DNA of 64,000 bases from an uncultured Siphonobacter sp. (GTDB lineage: Bacteria > Bacteroidota > Bacteroidia > Cytophagales > Spirosomataceae), in assembly GCA_913775095.1 (NCBI GenBank), contig CAJYIW010000002.1, positions 310,001 through 374,000 of the forward strand. The letters are read 5' to 3'. The notes beneath the pieces are model-generated. The model was not told the origin of the DNA. It did no database searches and saw only the letters and a list, made by a program, of their open reading frames with translations. Shown here one piece after another: positions 27,733-36,380 of this stretch; the stretch's first letter is position 1, and each line of letters begins with the position of its first letter. A program made the position numbers and the translations under genes.

Positions 27733-28170
27733 TTAGGCAATGGAAATTTCACGGGGCTGAATTTTCGCTTCTTCTTTTTTAGGAAGCGTAATGTTCAGAA
27801 TTCCATCCGTATAAGCTGCTTCAATTTTTTCGCCGTCTACCGTTTTCGGTAACATGAACGAACGCTGGAAGCTGCTATAACTGAATTCCTTCCGGCTGTA
27901 TTTTTCGGCAGTTTCTTCGTTAGAACTTTCTTTTTTCACGGAAATAGACAGGCGATTTTCGTGAACGCTGATTTTGAAATCTTCTTTCTTCAGACCAGGA
28001 GCCGCCAGTTCAATCTGGAAAGCACCTTCTACTTCTTTGACGTTGACGGCGGGTAACGAATGAAATTCATCCTTCGTTGCTACTCCATTATAGGTTTTGA
28101 AAAAGTCGTCGTTGAAGAAACGATTCACTAACGAAGGAAAAGCAGGTTGATTGAATTTAACGAGTGTCAT
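27733..28170 (-). CDS. Small heat shock protein, Hsp20 family
   Basis: A 145-residue ATP-independent chaperone that holds unfolding proteins. The alpha-crystallin domain spans about residues 38-135, with PAVNVKEVEGAFQIELAAPGLKKEDFKISVHENRLSISV and the C-terminal GILNITLPKKEE; a short tail follows with an IQPREISIA IxI-like motif. It is separately transcribed. Two identical palindromic elements lie just upstream at 28273-28290 and 28315-28332 and probably control it. Confidence 0.95.
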   Translation of the reverse strand: MTLVKFNQPAFPSLVNRFFNDDFFKTYNGVATKDEFHSLPAVNVKEVEGAFQIELAAPGLKKEDFKISVHENRLSISVKKESSNEETAEKYSRKEFSYSSFQRSFMLPKTVDGEKIEAAYTDGILNITLPKKEEAKIQPREISIA

Positions 28171-28272
28171 GGCTATAAGGCGTTTGTATTGTTTTCGATG
28201 TAAACCGACTGTAGTAACGTCGGACGATCTATATATTTAAACACTTATGCCGAACCCGAAAAATTTGAATTT

Positions 28273-28332
28273 AATGACAAAATGTCTTAAAATTAAATAA
28301 CCTAAAATTTATACAATGACAAAATGTCTTAA
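28273..28332 (-). promoter_or_regulatory. Tandem palindromic operator-like elements upstream of hsp20
   Basis: The 18-mer AATGACAAAATGTCTTAA occurs twice, at 28273-28290 and 28315-28332, exactly 42 bp apart (four helical turns). Each holds the dyad GACA-AAA-TGTC. A third half site TGTCATT in opposite orientation lies at 28346-28352. The position, 100-160 bp upstream of the hsp20 start codon, fits a binding site for a dimeric stress regulator. Confidence 0.55.
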
Positions 28333-28352
28333 TATTCATTAAAAATGTCATT

Positions 28353-29078
28353 TTATTGCAGAATTGCCCGAACTACCTCCCGCTTATAGCCCGGCCCGGG
28401 GTGCTTCTCAATACGAAAACCAGCGGCTTTTAACGCCCGGCGGACCTCTCCTTTGGAACAATAGGTCGTTAATACGCTTCCTGGATGCAAGGTTTTAGCC
28501 AGACCCGTAAAAATTTCCGGGGTCCAGAGCTCCGGCTGTGAGCTGGGAGCAAAGGCGTCGTAGTAGACCAGATCATACGATTCTCCGGCGAAATCCTGCT
28601 GAATGAAATCCTGAATAGTCGTCTGGATTTTTTCAAGTATGAAATCCGGATGAATCACGACTGCTTCATTCCACGAAGCCTGATGCAGGCTTTGTAAAAT
28701 GGTTGAATGCATCAGGGCATCATAATTCAGCTTTTCGTAGGCTTCTGCCGCAACCGGGTACGCTTCCAGACTGGTATAATGCACAGGAATCTGCTCTTCC
28801 TGACTTTTAACAAACGTAAGTAAGGCATTGGATCCTGTTCCGAATCCCATCTCCAGAATGCGAAGCGGTTTTGGGGCGGACTCTTTTACATAATCGAAAC
28901 CTAACTCCAGAAAAATGCGGCGGGACTCCTGGAAAGCTCCCGACAGGGAGTGATACCACTGATTGAATCGGGCCGAATACAAGGTATGGCTACCATCCTT
29001 GGTGACGACCAATTCATTCGAAACGGCTGGATTTTCCTTAGCCGACTCTTCATTCTTCCAAGTTCCTTCGTTCATCAT
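28353..29078 (-). CDS. mnmD: MnmD-like tRNA 5-aminomethyl-2-thiouridine methyltransferase
   Basis: A stand-alone methyltransferase corresponding to the N-terminal domain of E. coli MnmC, which methylates nm5s2U34 in tRNA anticodons. SAM-binding motif ILEMGFGTGSNAL, then YTSLEAYPV, and the family signature LVYYDAFAPSSQPELWTPEIF; near the C-terminus TYCSKGEVRRALKAAGF and GYKREVVRA are also characteristic. The frame extends upstream to a GTG at 29129, but the ATG at 29078 gives a better size (241 residues). The oxidase domain of MnmC is absent, as is usual for this family in Bacteroidota. Divergent from uxaB. Confidence 0.87.
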   Translation of the reverse strand: MMNEGTWKNEESAKENPAVSNELVVTKDGSHTLYSARFNQWYHSLSGAFQESRRIFLELGFDYVKESAPKPLRILEMGFGTGSNALLTFVKSQEEQIPVHYTSLEAYPVAAEAYEKLNYDALMHSTILQSLHQASWNEAVVIHPDFILEKIQTTIQDFIQQDFAGESYDLVYYDAFAPSSQPELWTPEIFTGLAKTLHPGSVLTTYCSKGEVRRALKAAGFRIEKHPGPGYKREVVRAILQ

Positions 29079-29236
29079 TTCTTTTTCTTCAGGGTGTTCT
29101 ACAGTTTCGCCCGTCCTTTTGTTAATCACAGCTACTTTTTGAATGGGTTAAAAGTAGGACCGTCGAGCAGAATGGGTTCTCTCAACCTGATTTATCGTCC
29201 AACTTCGCATCCAAAACTTATCATAACTACTCAGTC

Positions 29237-30751
29237 ATGTTACTCTCCCGCGAAAATTTATCACAAATTTCGGCATCCGTGCCGGTTCAATTACCAGATC
29301 CCGCCGTTTTTGAATTACCCGAACGCATTTTACAATTTGGTACCGGCGTTTTATTACGCGGCTTATGCGATTATTTCGTGGACAAAGCCAACCGTCAGGG
29401 TGTATTTAACGGTCGGATTGTCGTGGTCAAATCGACCGGAACGAATACGTCCGAATTTGATCAGCAGGATCAGTTATTCACGCAGGCCATTAGAGGATTA
29501 GACGAAAAGGGTCAGCCCATTGAAGAGTACATCGTTAATGCCAGCATTTCCCGAACGCTGGCCGCCCCCAGCCAGTGGGATGCGATTGTCGCCTGTGCAT
29601 CCAATCCGGATATGCAGATTGTGATTTCCAATACCACGGAAATTGGTATTCAGCTCGACGAGAACGAAAACCTTCAGGCTACGCCGCCGCAATCCTTTCC
29701 CGGTAAATTAACGGCCTTTTTATACGCCCGCTGGAAAGCCTTCGCAGGAGCCGCCGACAAAGGAATGGTGATCGTTCCGACGGAACTGGTCCCTGATAAC
29801 GGCACGAGCCTTCGTAAAATCGTGCTCGAGCTTGCGAAACGTGGTCAGTTGGAAGCAGAATTCATCCAGTGGCTGGAAACAGCGAACTCGTTCTGTAATT
29901 CGCTGGTGGACCGCATCGTTCCCGGTAAGCCTAACGCGGCCGATCAGGCCGATTACGAGCAGAAACTGGGTTATCAGGATGGTTTACTTTGTGTATCAGA
30001 AGTATACCGTCTCTGGGCCATTGAAGGCGATGAAAAGGTAAAAAGTGTACTGAGCTTTGATCAGGCCGATTGTGATGAAAGCAGTGCTCTGGGTGTAATT
30101 ATTAAACCAGATATTGATCGGTACCGGGAATTAAAACTTCGCTTACTGAACGGTTCACATTCGCTAACCTGCGGTCTGAACTTCCTGGCGGGAAAAAACG
30201 CCGTTCGCGAAAGCATGGCAGATCCCCTTTCGGCTCGTTACGTAAAAGAACTGATGTTCGAGGAACTGGCTCCCGCCATTCCGTATGACATTGATCTGGA
30301 GACCGCCCGTACCTACGGAGCCAGCTTGTTAAATCGCTTCGCCAATCCATTTCTGGAGCATAAGTTGCTTAGCATTACCCTGTACTATACCTCCAAAATG
30401 AAAACGCGTAACGTGCCTCTGTTGCTGAAACATTACCAGCAGGCAGGCACCGCTCCCGAGCGTTTTGCTCTGGGTTTTGCGGCGTACGTGTTATTCATGA
30501 AGGCCGTGAAAGAAGAAAACGGTAAGTATTACGGCGAACGCCATGGCGAGTCGTACCTCATTCAGGACGAGCCCGCGGGCTGGTATTACGAGTGGTGGGG
30601 CCGCAACGGCGATCTGTCGGAAGTATTGAGTAATCAGGATTTCTGGGGCACGGACCTGAACGCCTTACCCGGTTTTAACGAACGCGTTTCGTATTACATC
30701 GGCAAGCTTCAGGAAAGTCCTGAAGCAGCCTTCGAAGAGGCTCTGTCGTAG
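29237..30751 (+). CDS. uxaB: Tagaturonate reductase (altronate oxidoreductase)
   Basis: A 504-residue NAD-dependent enzyme of the mannitol dehydrogenase superfamily that reduces D-tagaturonate to D-altronate in galacturonate breakdown. The N-terminus has FELPERILQFGTGVLLRGLCDYFVDKAN for nucleotide binding and VVKSTGTNTSEF; the C-terminal helical domain has LKLRLLNGSHSLTCG, a superfamily catalytic signature. It starts a catabolic block: uxaA follows 86 nt later and uxuA after a further 222 nt. The upstream isomerase UxaC is not in this window. Confidence 0.93.
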   Translation: MLLSRENLSQISASVPVQLPDPAVFELPERILQFGTGVLLRGLCDYFVDKANRQGVFNGRIVVVKSTGTNTSEFDQQDQLFTQAIRGLDEKGQPIEEYIVNASISRTLAAPSQWDAIVACASNPDMQIVISNTTEIGIQLDENENLQATPPQSFPGKLTAFLYARWKAFAGAADKGMVIVPTELVPDNGTSLRKIVLELAKRGQLEAEFIQWLETANSFCNSLVDRIVPGKPNAADQADYEQKLGYQDGLLCVSEVYRLWAIEGDEKVKSVLSFDQADCDESSALGVIIKPDIDRYRELKLRLLNGSHSLTCGLNFLAGKNAVRESMADPLSARYVKELMFEELAPAIPYDIDLETARTYGASLLNRFANPFLEHKLLSITLYYTSKMKTRNVPLLLKHYQQAGTAPERFALGFAAYVLFMKAVKEENGKYYGERHGESYLIQDEPAGWYYEWWGRNGDLSEVLSNQDFWGTDLNALPGFNERVSYYIGKLQESPEAAFEEALS

Positions 30752-30837
30752 TTGATAAACTATCCGTTCTTTTTTAGATAATTTAGGGTAGCAATTCCTG
30801 AAATTTTTCTCTTGAAGGAAAGAATCATTTTACCTCC

Positions 30838-32490
30838 ATGCAGCAACGAGTATTAAAAGTCCACCCCGCAGATAACGTTATTGTAGCCCTCACTGATTTA
30901 AAGAAGGGCGAAGTCATTACGTTCGAAGGCGTTGAGTATGAGCTGGTCGATGATATCGCGGCCAAACATAAATTTCTTACGGAAGACCGGGCCGTAGATG
31001 AAGAGATTACCATGTACGGCGTACTGGTGGGTAAAGCCAAACAGTTTATTCCCCGGGGCGGTTTGATGCACACGTTCAACACCCGTCACGCCTCGGAAGA
31101 CTTCGGTCTGGGCTCACGGAAGCTGGACTGGCAGCAGCCGGATACGTCTAAATTCAAACAGCGGACCTTTATGGGTTACCCACGTCAGGACGGTAGCGTC
31201 GGGACGGGTAACTACTGGATTGTGCTGCCCATGGTTTTCTGCGAAACGCGGAACCTGGAAGTCATGCGGGAAGCCCTCGTGGATTCACTGGGTTACGGGA
31301 AAAACCAGACCTGGAAAGATCAGACCGAGCAGTTAATCAGTCTCTACCGCTCGGGTAAGTCAGTAGCCGAAATTCTGGAAGCGGATTTAGCCATTGAAGA
31401 GGAAGTAGGCACTCCCGCTCGTTTGTTTCCGAACGTAGACGGCGTGAAATTCCTAAACCACGAAATGGGTTGCGGCGGCACGCGTTCCGATGCTCAGGCT
31501 CTGTGTGGATTGCTGGCAGGTTATGCCACGCACCCGAACGTAGCCGGAGTGACGGTACTGAGTCTGGGTTGCCAGAATGCTCAGGTATCCATTCTGAAGG
31601 AAGAAATCGCCAAACGCGATCCCAATTTTGCCAAGCCGCTTTATGTATTTGAGCAGCAGGAAATTGGTTCCGAAGAAAAACTCGTGGCCGGAGCCATCAA
31701 GCAGACCTTCGCGGGTTTGATTGAAGCCAATAAAATTGAACGTCAGCCCACGCCACTATCTAAACTGGTCATCGGACTGGAATGCGGTGGCTCGGATGGG
31801 TTCTCGGGTATTTCAGCGAATCCCGCCATCGGTCATACGTCGGATATTCTGGTATCACTGGGCGGAACGGTTATTCTGGCGGAATTCCCCGAGTTATGCG
31901 GCGTAGAGCAGGAGTTATCCGATCGTTGCGTAGACGAAGAAATTGCGAAGCGTTTCAATTCGCTGATGAAAACCTATAACTCCCGGGCTGAAGCCGTGGG
32001 TTCCGGTTTTTACATGAACCCTTCACCGGGTAACATCAAAGACGGATTGATCACGGATGCCATCAAGTCAGCCGGAGCGGCGAAAAAAGGTGGAAATTCT
32101 CCCGTAGTGGACGTACTGGATTACCCCGAAAAAGTAACCAAACCCGGTCTGAATCTGGTTTGTACGCCGGGTAACGACGTAGAAAGCACCACGGCCGAAG
32201 TCGCTTCGGGGGCAACGGTGGTATTGTTTACGACGGGATTAGGTACGCCCACGGGTAACCCGATTACTCCCGTTATCAAGCTGTCGACCAATACGAAGTT
32301 GTACAACAAAATGAACGACATCATCGACATTAACTGTGGTACGATCATCGACGGCGAAGAGGGGATTGAAGAAGCGGGCGAACGCATTCTGGATTATGTC
32401 ATTCAGGTAGCGAGCGGAACCGTTACGCCTCATTCAGTGCGTCTGGGTCAGGATGATTTCATCCCCTGGAAACGCGGCGTTTCGTTATAA
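30838..32490 (+). CDS. uxaA: Altronate dehydratase
   Basis: A 550-residue iron-dependent dehydratase that turns D-altronate into 2-keto-3-deoxy-D-gluconate. The first 90 residues form the SAF domain (VHPADNVIVALTDLKKGEVI). The large catalytic part has MGYPRQDGSVGTGNYWIVLPMVFC, MGCGGTRSDAQALCGLLAGYATHPNVAG, and LECGGSDGFSGISANPAIGH with conserved cysteines. Length and motifs are full. It is followed by a terminator-like hairpin before uxuA. Confidence 0.95.
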   Translation: MQQRVLKVHPADNVIVALTDLKKGEVITFEGVEYELVDDIAAKHKFLTEDRAVDEEITMYGVLVGKAKQFIPRGGLMHTFNTRHASEDFGLGSRKLDWQQPDTSKFKQRTFMGYPRQDGSVGTGNYWIVLPMVFCETRNLEVMREALVDSLGYGKNQTWKDQTEQLISLYRSGKSVAEILEADLAIEEEVGTPARLFPNVDGVKFLNHEMGCGGTRSDAQALCGLLAGYATHPNVAGVTVLSLGCQNAQVSILKEEIAKRDPNFAKPLYVFEQQEIGSEEKLVAGAIKQTFAGLIEANKIERQPTPLSKLVIGLECGGSDGFSGISANPAIGHTSDILVSLGGTVILAEFPELCGVEQELSDRCVDEEIAKRFNSLMKTYNSRAEAVGSGFYMNPSPGNIKDGLITDAIKSAGAAKKGGNSPVVDVLDYPEKVTKPGLNLVCTPGNDVESTTAEVASGATVVLFTTGLGTPTGNPITPVIKLSTNTKLYNKMNDIIDINCGTIIDGEEGIEEAGERILDYVIQVASGTVTPHSVRLGQDDFIPWKRGVSL

Positions 32491-32512
32491 TTACTTTTCT
32501 GAATTAGTATAG

Positions 32513-32579
32513 ATTCCTAAAGGATGACTGTTTCACCGACCTGTTTCGACGTAAGCGGTACGCATCATTCTTTAGGAAT
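32513..32579 (+). terminator. Long-loop terminator after uxaA
   Basis: A 15-bp stem (32513-32527 with 32565-32579, one wobble) closes a 37-nt loop and is followed by a run of six T. It lies 22 nt after the uxaA stop. Confidence 0.7.
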
Positions 32580-32712
32580 TTTTTTAAGTTAAGGGGGTTG
32601 ATTCCGAACCTATTGGTAGGTTTGGCCCCCGAATAGACTCCTATCCTTACTTCAAATCGTTTAGCAATGCATTCATAACTCAAAACGCTAAACCGAAAAC
32701 GCTAAACACCTT

Positions 32713-33909
32713 ATGCCTTTATTACAATCGTTCCGCTGGTTTGGACCGAAAGATCCGGTGAAGCTGTCGGACATCCGGCAGGCCGGAGCCACCGGAATTG
32801 TATCCGCTTTACACGACGTTCCCAACGGTAAAGTCTGGACTTCGGAAGCCATTGAATCCCGCAAAACCATCATTGAAGCCGCTGGATTAACCTGGGCTGT
32901 GGTGGAAAGTGTTCCTGTTCACGAGCACATCAAACGCGGCATGCCCGACCGCGACCAACTCATTGCCAATTACCAGCAAACGCTGCGGAACCTGGCTGAG
33001 CATGGGATTAAAACGGTTTGTTACAACTTCATGCCGGTGCTGGACTGGACCCGTACCGATCTGGCTTACGTCGTAGAAGACGGCTCCGAAGCCCTGCGTT
33101 TTGATGCCGTGGCCTTTGCGGCTTTTGAGTTATTCATCCTGAAACGTCAGGCCGCCCAAGCGGAATACTCGGAGTCATTTCAGGCCAGGGCAAAAGCCTA
33201 TTATCAGGCCATGAGCGAGAGTGAGAAGGAAAAGCTGATTCGCAATATCATTGCCGGATTGCCCGGTTCGGAAGAAAGCTTTACCGTCGAGCAATTCCAG
33301 AAAGTGCTGGATTATTACGCCGAAGTCGGGGATTTCGAGTTACGTCAAAATCTGTATTACTTCCTGCGGGCGGTGGTGCCGGTGGCGGAAGAAGTAGGGA
33401 TTAGTCTCTGCATTCACCCCGATGATCCTCCACGGCCTATTCTGGGCTTACCCCGGGTAGTGAGCACGGCGGAAGACATCCGGGAAATGTTCGCTGCGGT
33501 GGATTCTCCGGCCAATGGATTAACGTTCTGCACGGGCAGTTTCGGCGTTCGGGCGGATAACGATATGCCCGCCATGCTCCGGGAATTTGGTCCCCGGATT
33601 CACTTCTTTCATTTCAGAAGTGTGCACCGCGAAATTGATGAAGTGCCCGAAACGTTCCACGAAGCGAATCACCTGGAAGGCCATGCCGATATGTATGAGG
33701 TAATGAAGGCGGCGGTGGAAGAAATGCAACGCCGGGAAAAAGAAGGACGAACGGACGTCAATATCCCCATGCGTCCCGACCACGGTCACCGGATGCTGGA
33801 TGATCTGAATCCTGAAAAACGTACCAATCCGGGCTATACCGCCATTGGCCGTTTAAGGGGCCTGGCCGAATTACGCGGGCTGGAACTGGGCATCCGTCAA
33901 AGTCTTTGA
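32713..33909 (+). CDS. uxuA: Mannonate dehydratase
   Basis: A 398-residue TIM-barrel dehydratase that turns D-mannonate into 2-keto-3-deoxy-D-gluconate in the glucuronate branch. Visible family segments: [80 protein letters not shown] with metal-ligand His, [14 protein letters not shown] and [13 protein letters not shown]. Together with uxaA and uxaB it makes a hexuronate pathway that converges on KDG; a KDG kinase and aldolase are not seen here. Confidence 0.95.
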   Translation: MPLLQSFRWFGPKDPVKLSDIRQAGATGIVSALHDVPNGKVWTSEAIESRKTIIEAAGLTWAVVESVPVHEHIKRGMPDRDQLIANYQQTLRNLAEHGIKTVCYNFMPVLDWTRTDLAYVVEDGSEALRFDAVAFAAFELFILKRQAAQAEYSESFQARAKAYYQAMSESEKEKLIRNIIAGLPGSEESFTVEQFQKVLDYYAEVGDFELRQNLYYFLRAVVPVAEEVGISLCIHPDDPPRPILGLPRVVSTAEDIREMFAAVDSPANGLTFCTGSFGVRADNDMPAMLREFGPRIHFFHFRSVHREIDEVPETFHEANHLEGHADMYEVMKAAVEEMQRREKEGRTDVNIPMRPDHGHRMLDDLNPEKRTNPGYTAIGRLRGLAELRGLELGIRQSL

Positions 33910-34003
33910 GTTTTCAGTTGTCCGTTTGCGGTTTCCAGTTAGGAACTTCCTGGTTTGGTGTTAGTAAGTCGCCCTTCGCCGCTGCCAGCGACCCCTTGAT
34001 ATA

Positions 34004-34039
34004 ACAAAAGCCGCTCTGACTAATCAGGGCGGCTTTTGT
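34004..34039. terminator. Bidirectional terminator between uxuA and a small antisense gene
   Basis: A 16-bp stem (34004-34019 with 34024-34039, one wobble) with a CTAA loop and T-rich flanks on both sides. It separates uxuA from the converging 49-residue gene. Confidence 0.85.
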
Positions 34040-34085
34040 GACTTATCCAGTTCAAAACTAACAACTGAAAACACAAAACTGACAA

Positions 34086-34235
34086 CTAGTTACTGGCCTT
34101 GGGCTTATGCAGTTTTACGTCTTTCTCGTTATTGGAATTGTTATTGCGTTCTTCCTTTACCCGGCTGTCCAGATTGTCTTTATTCTCGGGTTTATTAACG
34201 TGGCTTTGGCCTTTGGGTGCTGTGTTCGTTTTCAT
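34086..34235 (-). CDS. Small hydrophilic protein of unknown function
   Basis: A 49-residue frame with an ATG at 34235 and a TAG at 34088-34086. The product is very polar: Lys and Asn make up over a third, with Glu, Asp and Ser, and no hydrophobic segment, as in intrinsically disordered stress or nucleic-acid-associated small proteins. It is antisense to a 64-residue plus-strand frame that is probably a shadow. It ends close to a bidirectional terminator, which supports it being a real transcript. I do not recognise a family. Confidence 0.55.
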   Translation of the reverse strand: MKTNTAPKGQSHVNKPENKDNLDSRVKEERNNNSNNEKDVKLHKPKASN

Positions 34236-34342
34236 AGAATTACTTGGGTTGATTTAAGATCTATGTCAAAAACAGCGTACCAAAGCGGAACATCTTTCTA
34301 AGTTTTAACGATTTCTGGTCCAGCGATACGAAAAGAAAATCC

Positions 34343-34384
34343 AAAAATCAGCATACGGATTGAAAGGTATTCGCTCTGATTTTT
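34343..34384. terminator. Hairpin in the region upstream of gcvH
   Basis: AAAAATCAG at 34343-34351 pairs with CTGATTTTT at 34376-34384 around a 24-nt loop. The role is unclear; it could end a transcript from either side. Confidence 0.4.
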
Positions 34385-34513
34385 CTAAGGCCGAGCCCCA
34401 ACCCTGCACTCAAAACGGCTTAAAGTTTAAAAAAACTCAAAACCCAGAACTCAAAACCCTAAACTCTTTGACTAACTTGCGTTCCATTTAGCACCGATTG
34501 GCATCACAAACAC

Positions 34514-34894
34514 ATGAACTTTCCCGCAGAACTCCGCTATACCGCTGAACACGAATGGATTAAGCTCGTAGACGGTAACGTAGCATTGATTGGTATCACC
34601 GATTATGCTCAGGATCAATTGGGCGACGTAGTTTTCGTTGAGGTGAATTCACTGAACGAAGAACTGGCCGCTAACGAAGTATTTGGCTCCGTGGAAGCCG
34701 TAAAAACGGTTTCTGATCTGTTCTTGCCCGTAGCTGGTAAAGTTCTGGAAGTGAATGAATCCCTGAACGATAATCCGGATACGCTGAACTCTGATCCTTA
34801 CGGAGAAGGATGGATCATCAAGCTGGAAGTTAGCAATCCTGCTGATCTGGACGATCTGATGGATGCCGCAGCGTATCAGCAGTCTGTACAGTAA
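34514..34894 (+). CDS. gcvH: Glycine cleavage system H protein
   Basis: A 126-residue lipoyl carrier that shuttles the aminomethyl group between the P, T and L proteins of glycine cleavage. The lipoylation site is K64 in FGSVEAVKTVSDLF, and the YTAEHEWI and NDNPDTLNSDPYGEGWIIKL segments are typical. Other gcv genes are not adjacent, which is common. Two stable hairpins follow at 34908-34934 and 34962-35005. Confidence 0.96.
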   Translation: MNFPAELRYTAEHEWIKLVDGNVALIGITDYAQDQLGDVVFVEVNSLNEELAANEVFGSVEAVKTVSDLFLPVAGKVLEVNESLNDNPDTLNSDPYGEGWIIKLEVSNPADLDDLMDAAAYQQSVQ

Positions 34895-34907
34895 AAGAAA
34901 CGAAAAG

Positions 34908-34934
34908 GGAATGAACGGTTTCCGTTTTCATTCC
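34908..34934 (+). terminator. Hairpin just after gcvH
   Basis: An interrupted stem of GGAATGA with TCATTCC, plus inner CGG/CCG pairs, starts 13 nt after the stop. There is no clear T run, so it may stabilise the mRNA end as much as terminate. Confidence 0.45.
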
Positions 34935-34961
34935 TACGTATTCTCCCTTAAAGATCCTGAG

Positions 34962-35005
34962 CAAGGAACAAAGTGAATCGAGCCTTCGGTCTGCTTTGTT
35001 CCTTG
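34962..35005 (+). other. Stable hairpin before the dihydroorotase-like gene
   Basis: A perfect 12-bp stem (CAAGGAACAAAG with CTTTGTTCCTTG) closes a 20-nt loop, 22 nt upstream of the ATG at 35028. It has no T run. It could be a weak terminator for gcvH or a leader structure of the next gene. Confidence 0.5.
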
Positions 35006-35027
35006 TTCAACATACGACCCTTCAGAA

Positions 35028-36332
35028 ATGAATCTTCTCTTTCGTTCCGCCCGAATTCTTGATCCTCATTCGCCGCTGCATGGTCAACTGGCCGACGTAT
35101 GGATTGAAGATGGGGTCATTCGTAAAATTGGTCAAAATCTTTCGGCTGCCTCCGTGGGGCAGGAAATCAACATCCCCGGCCTGTGTCTTTCTCCCGGCTG
35201 GTGCGACTTACGCGTGCACGCCAAAGATCCCGGGTATGAATCTAAAGAAGATTTATACAGCCTGAAACGGGCCGCTGCTGCGGGTGGATTCACCGAAATC
35301 GTTTTACTGCCGAATACCAAGCCCGTTATTCAGAGTAAGGAAAGTCTGAATTACATCCGTCGCTTTTCGGAGCAGCAGGCGGTACAATTCCTGCCGACGG
35401 CGGCCTTAACGCTGGGTTGTGACGGGAAGGACTTTACCGAAATGCTGGATCTCCACCACGCGGGTGCCGTAGCCTATACCGATGGCGAACACCCCATCTG
35501 GAATCCGGATATTCTGCTCAAATCCCTTCAGTATCTGGCTCAGGTCAATGGACTGTTGATTCAGCGTCCGGAAGAGCCTTCGTTAACCGTTCACGGTCAA
35601 ATGCACGAAGGGAACGTGAGTACGCTGTTAGGCATGCGGGGCATTCCGACCATGGCGGAGGAACTGATGATCCAGCGGGATCTGCGTTTGCTGGAATATG
35701 CCGTGGAAACCTTCGACTTACGCCCCCGATTACACTTTTCACTGGTATCAACCGCTCGCTCAGTGGAGTTAATCCGTCAGGCGAAGGCTCAGGGATTACC
35801 CGTGACCTGTGATACCGCAGCTCATTACCTGGCCTTTACCGATGCTGATCTGATGAGCTTCGACACGAACCTGAAAGTAATGCCCCCCTTCCGGCCAGCG
35901 GAAGAAGTGGCGGCTCTGAAAGCGGGTTTGGCCGATGGAACCATTGACGCACTGGTCTCGGATCATTACCCGCAGGATGCGGAATCCAAAAATCTGGAGT
36001 TTGACCTGGCGGATTTTGGAATCAGTAGTCTGGAAACGGCCTTTGCGACGGCCCTTACTTACGGAGATCTGGAGCTGAATCAGGTATTAGCCTTATTTAC
36101 CTCTCACCCCCGTTCCATTCTGAAGCGTAGCCTGGTTATGATTGCCGAAGGACAGGTGGCTCAGTTAACGGCTTTTAATCCCGACGAAGAATGGACGGTA
36201 TCGGCGGCCGAGTGGAAATCCAAAGGAAAGAATACGCCTTTCCTGGGAAAAACGCTACGCGGAAAAGTATATGGTATTGTCAACCAGGGAAAAAGTACAT
36301 TTCATAGTCAATCCCTGAGTTTTAAAGTATAA
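35028..36332 (+). CDS. Dihydroorotase-like protein, probably catalytically inactive
   Basis: A 434-residue protein of the type I dihydroorotase fold (amidohydrolase superfamily). Overall architecture is kept: small beta domain, then D60-L-R-V-H64 in place of the usual DxHVH, PNTKP, T151-D152-G, and S311-D312-H at the C-terminal end of the barrel. However, three histidines that bind metal in active type I enzymes are replaced: R62, R180 (the HAED-like motif reads QRPEE) and L239 (HVST-like motif reads LVST). D152, H64 and D312 remain. Bacterial PyrC'-type pseudo-subunits of aspartate transcarbamoylase show the same kind of loss. A role as a non-catalytic subunit is likely; a new activity is possible. 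Confidence 0.85.
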   Translation: MNLLFRSARILDPHSPLHGQLADVWIEDGVIRKIGQNLSAASVGQEINIPGLCLSPGWCDLRVHAKDPGYESKEDLYSLKRAAAAGGFTEIVLLPNTKPVIQSKESLNYIRRFSEQQAVQFLPTAALTLGCDGKDFTEMLDLHHAGAVAYTDGEHPIWNPDILLKSLQYLAQVNGLLIQRPEEPSLTVHGQMHEGNVSTLLGMRGIPTMAEELMIQRDLRLLEYAVETFDLRPRLHFSLVSTARSVELIRQAKAQGLPVTCDTAAHYLAFTDADLMSFDTNLKVMPPFRPAEEVAALKAGLADGTIDALVSDHYPQDAESKNLEFDLADFGISSLETAFATALTYGDLELNQVLALFTSHPRSILKRSLVMIAEGQVAQLTAFNPDEEWTVSAAEWKSKGKNTPFLGKTLRGKVYGIVNQGKSTFHSQSLSFKV

Positions 36333-36338
36333 TTCTGA

Positions 36339-36368
36339 CGGCTGGTTTCCGCCAACGGAAACCAGCCG
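36339..36368 (+). terminator. Hairpin after the dihydroorotase-like gene
   Basis: A perfect 12-bp stem (36339-36350 with 36357-36368) and a 6-nt loop. No T run follows, so it may act as an mRNA 3' barrier or weak terminator ahead of the DUF4199 genes. Confidence 0.5.
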
Positions 36369-36380
36369 CTTCCCCCTGCC

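Noticed and set aside
34107-34301. 64-residue hydrophobic plus-strand frame
   Set aside because: Its hydrophobic look mirrors the Lys/Asn-rich small gene on the other strand, which is better placed against the terminator.
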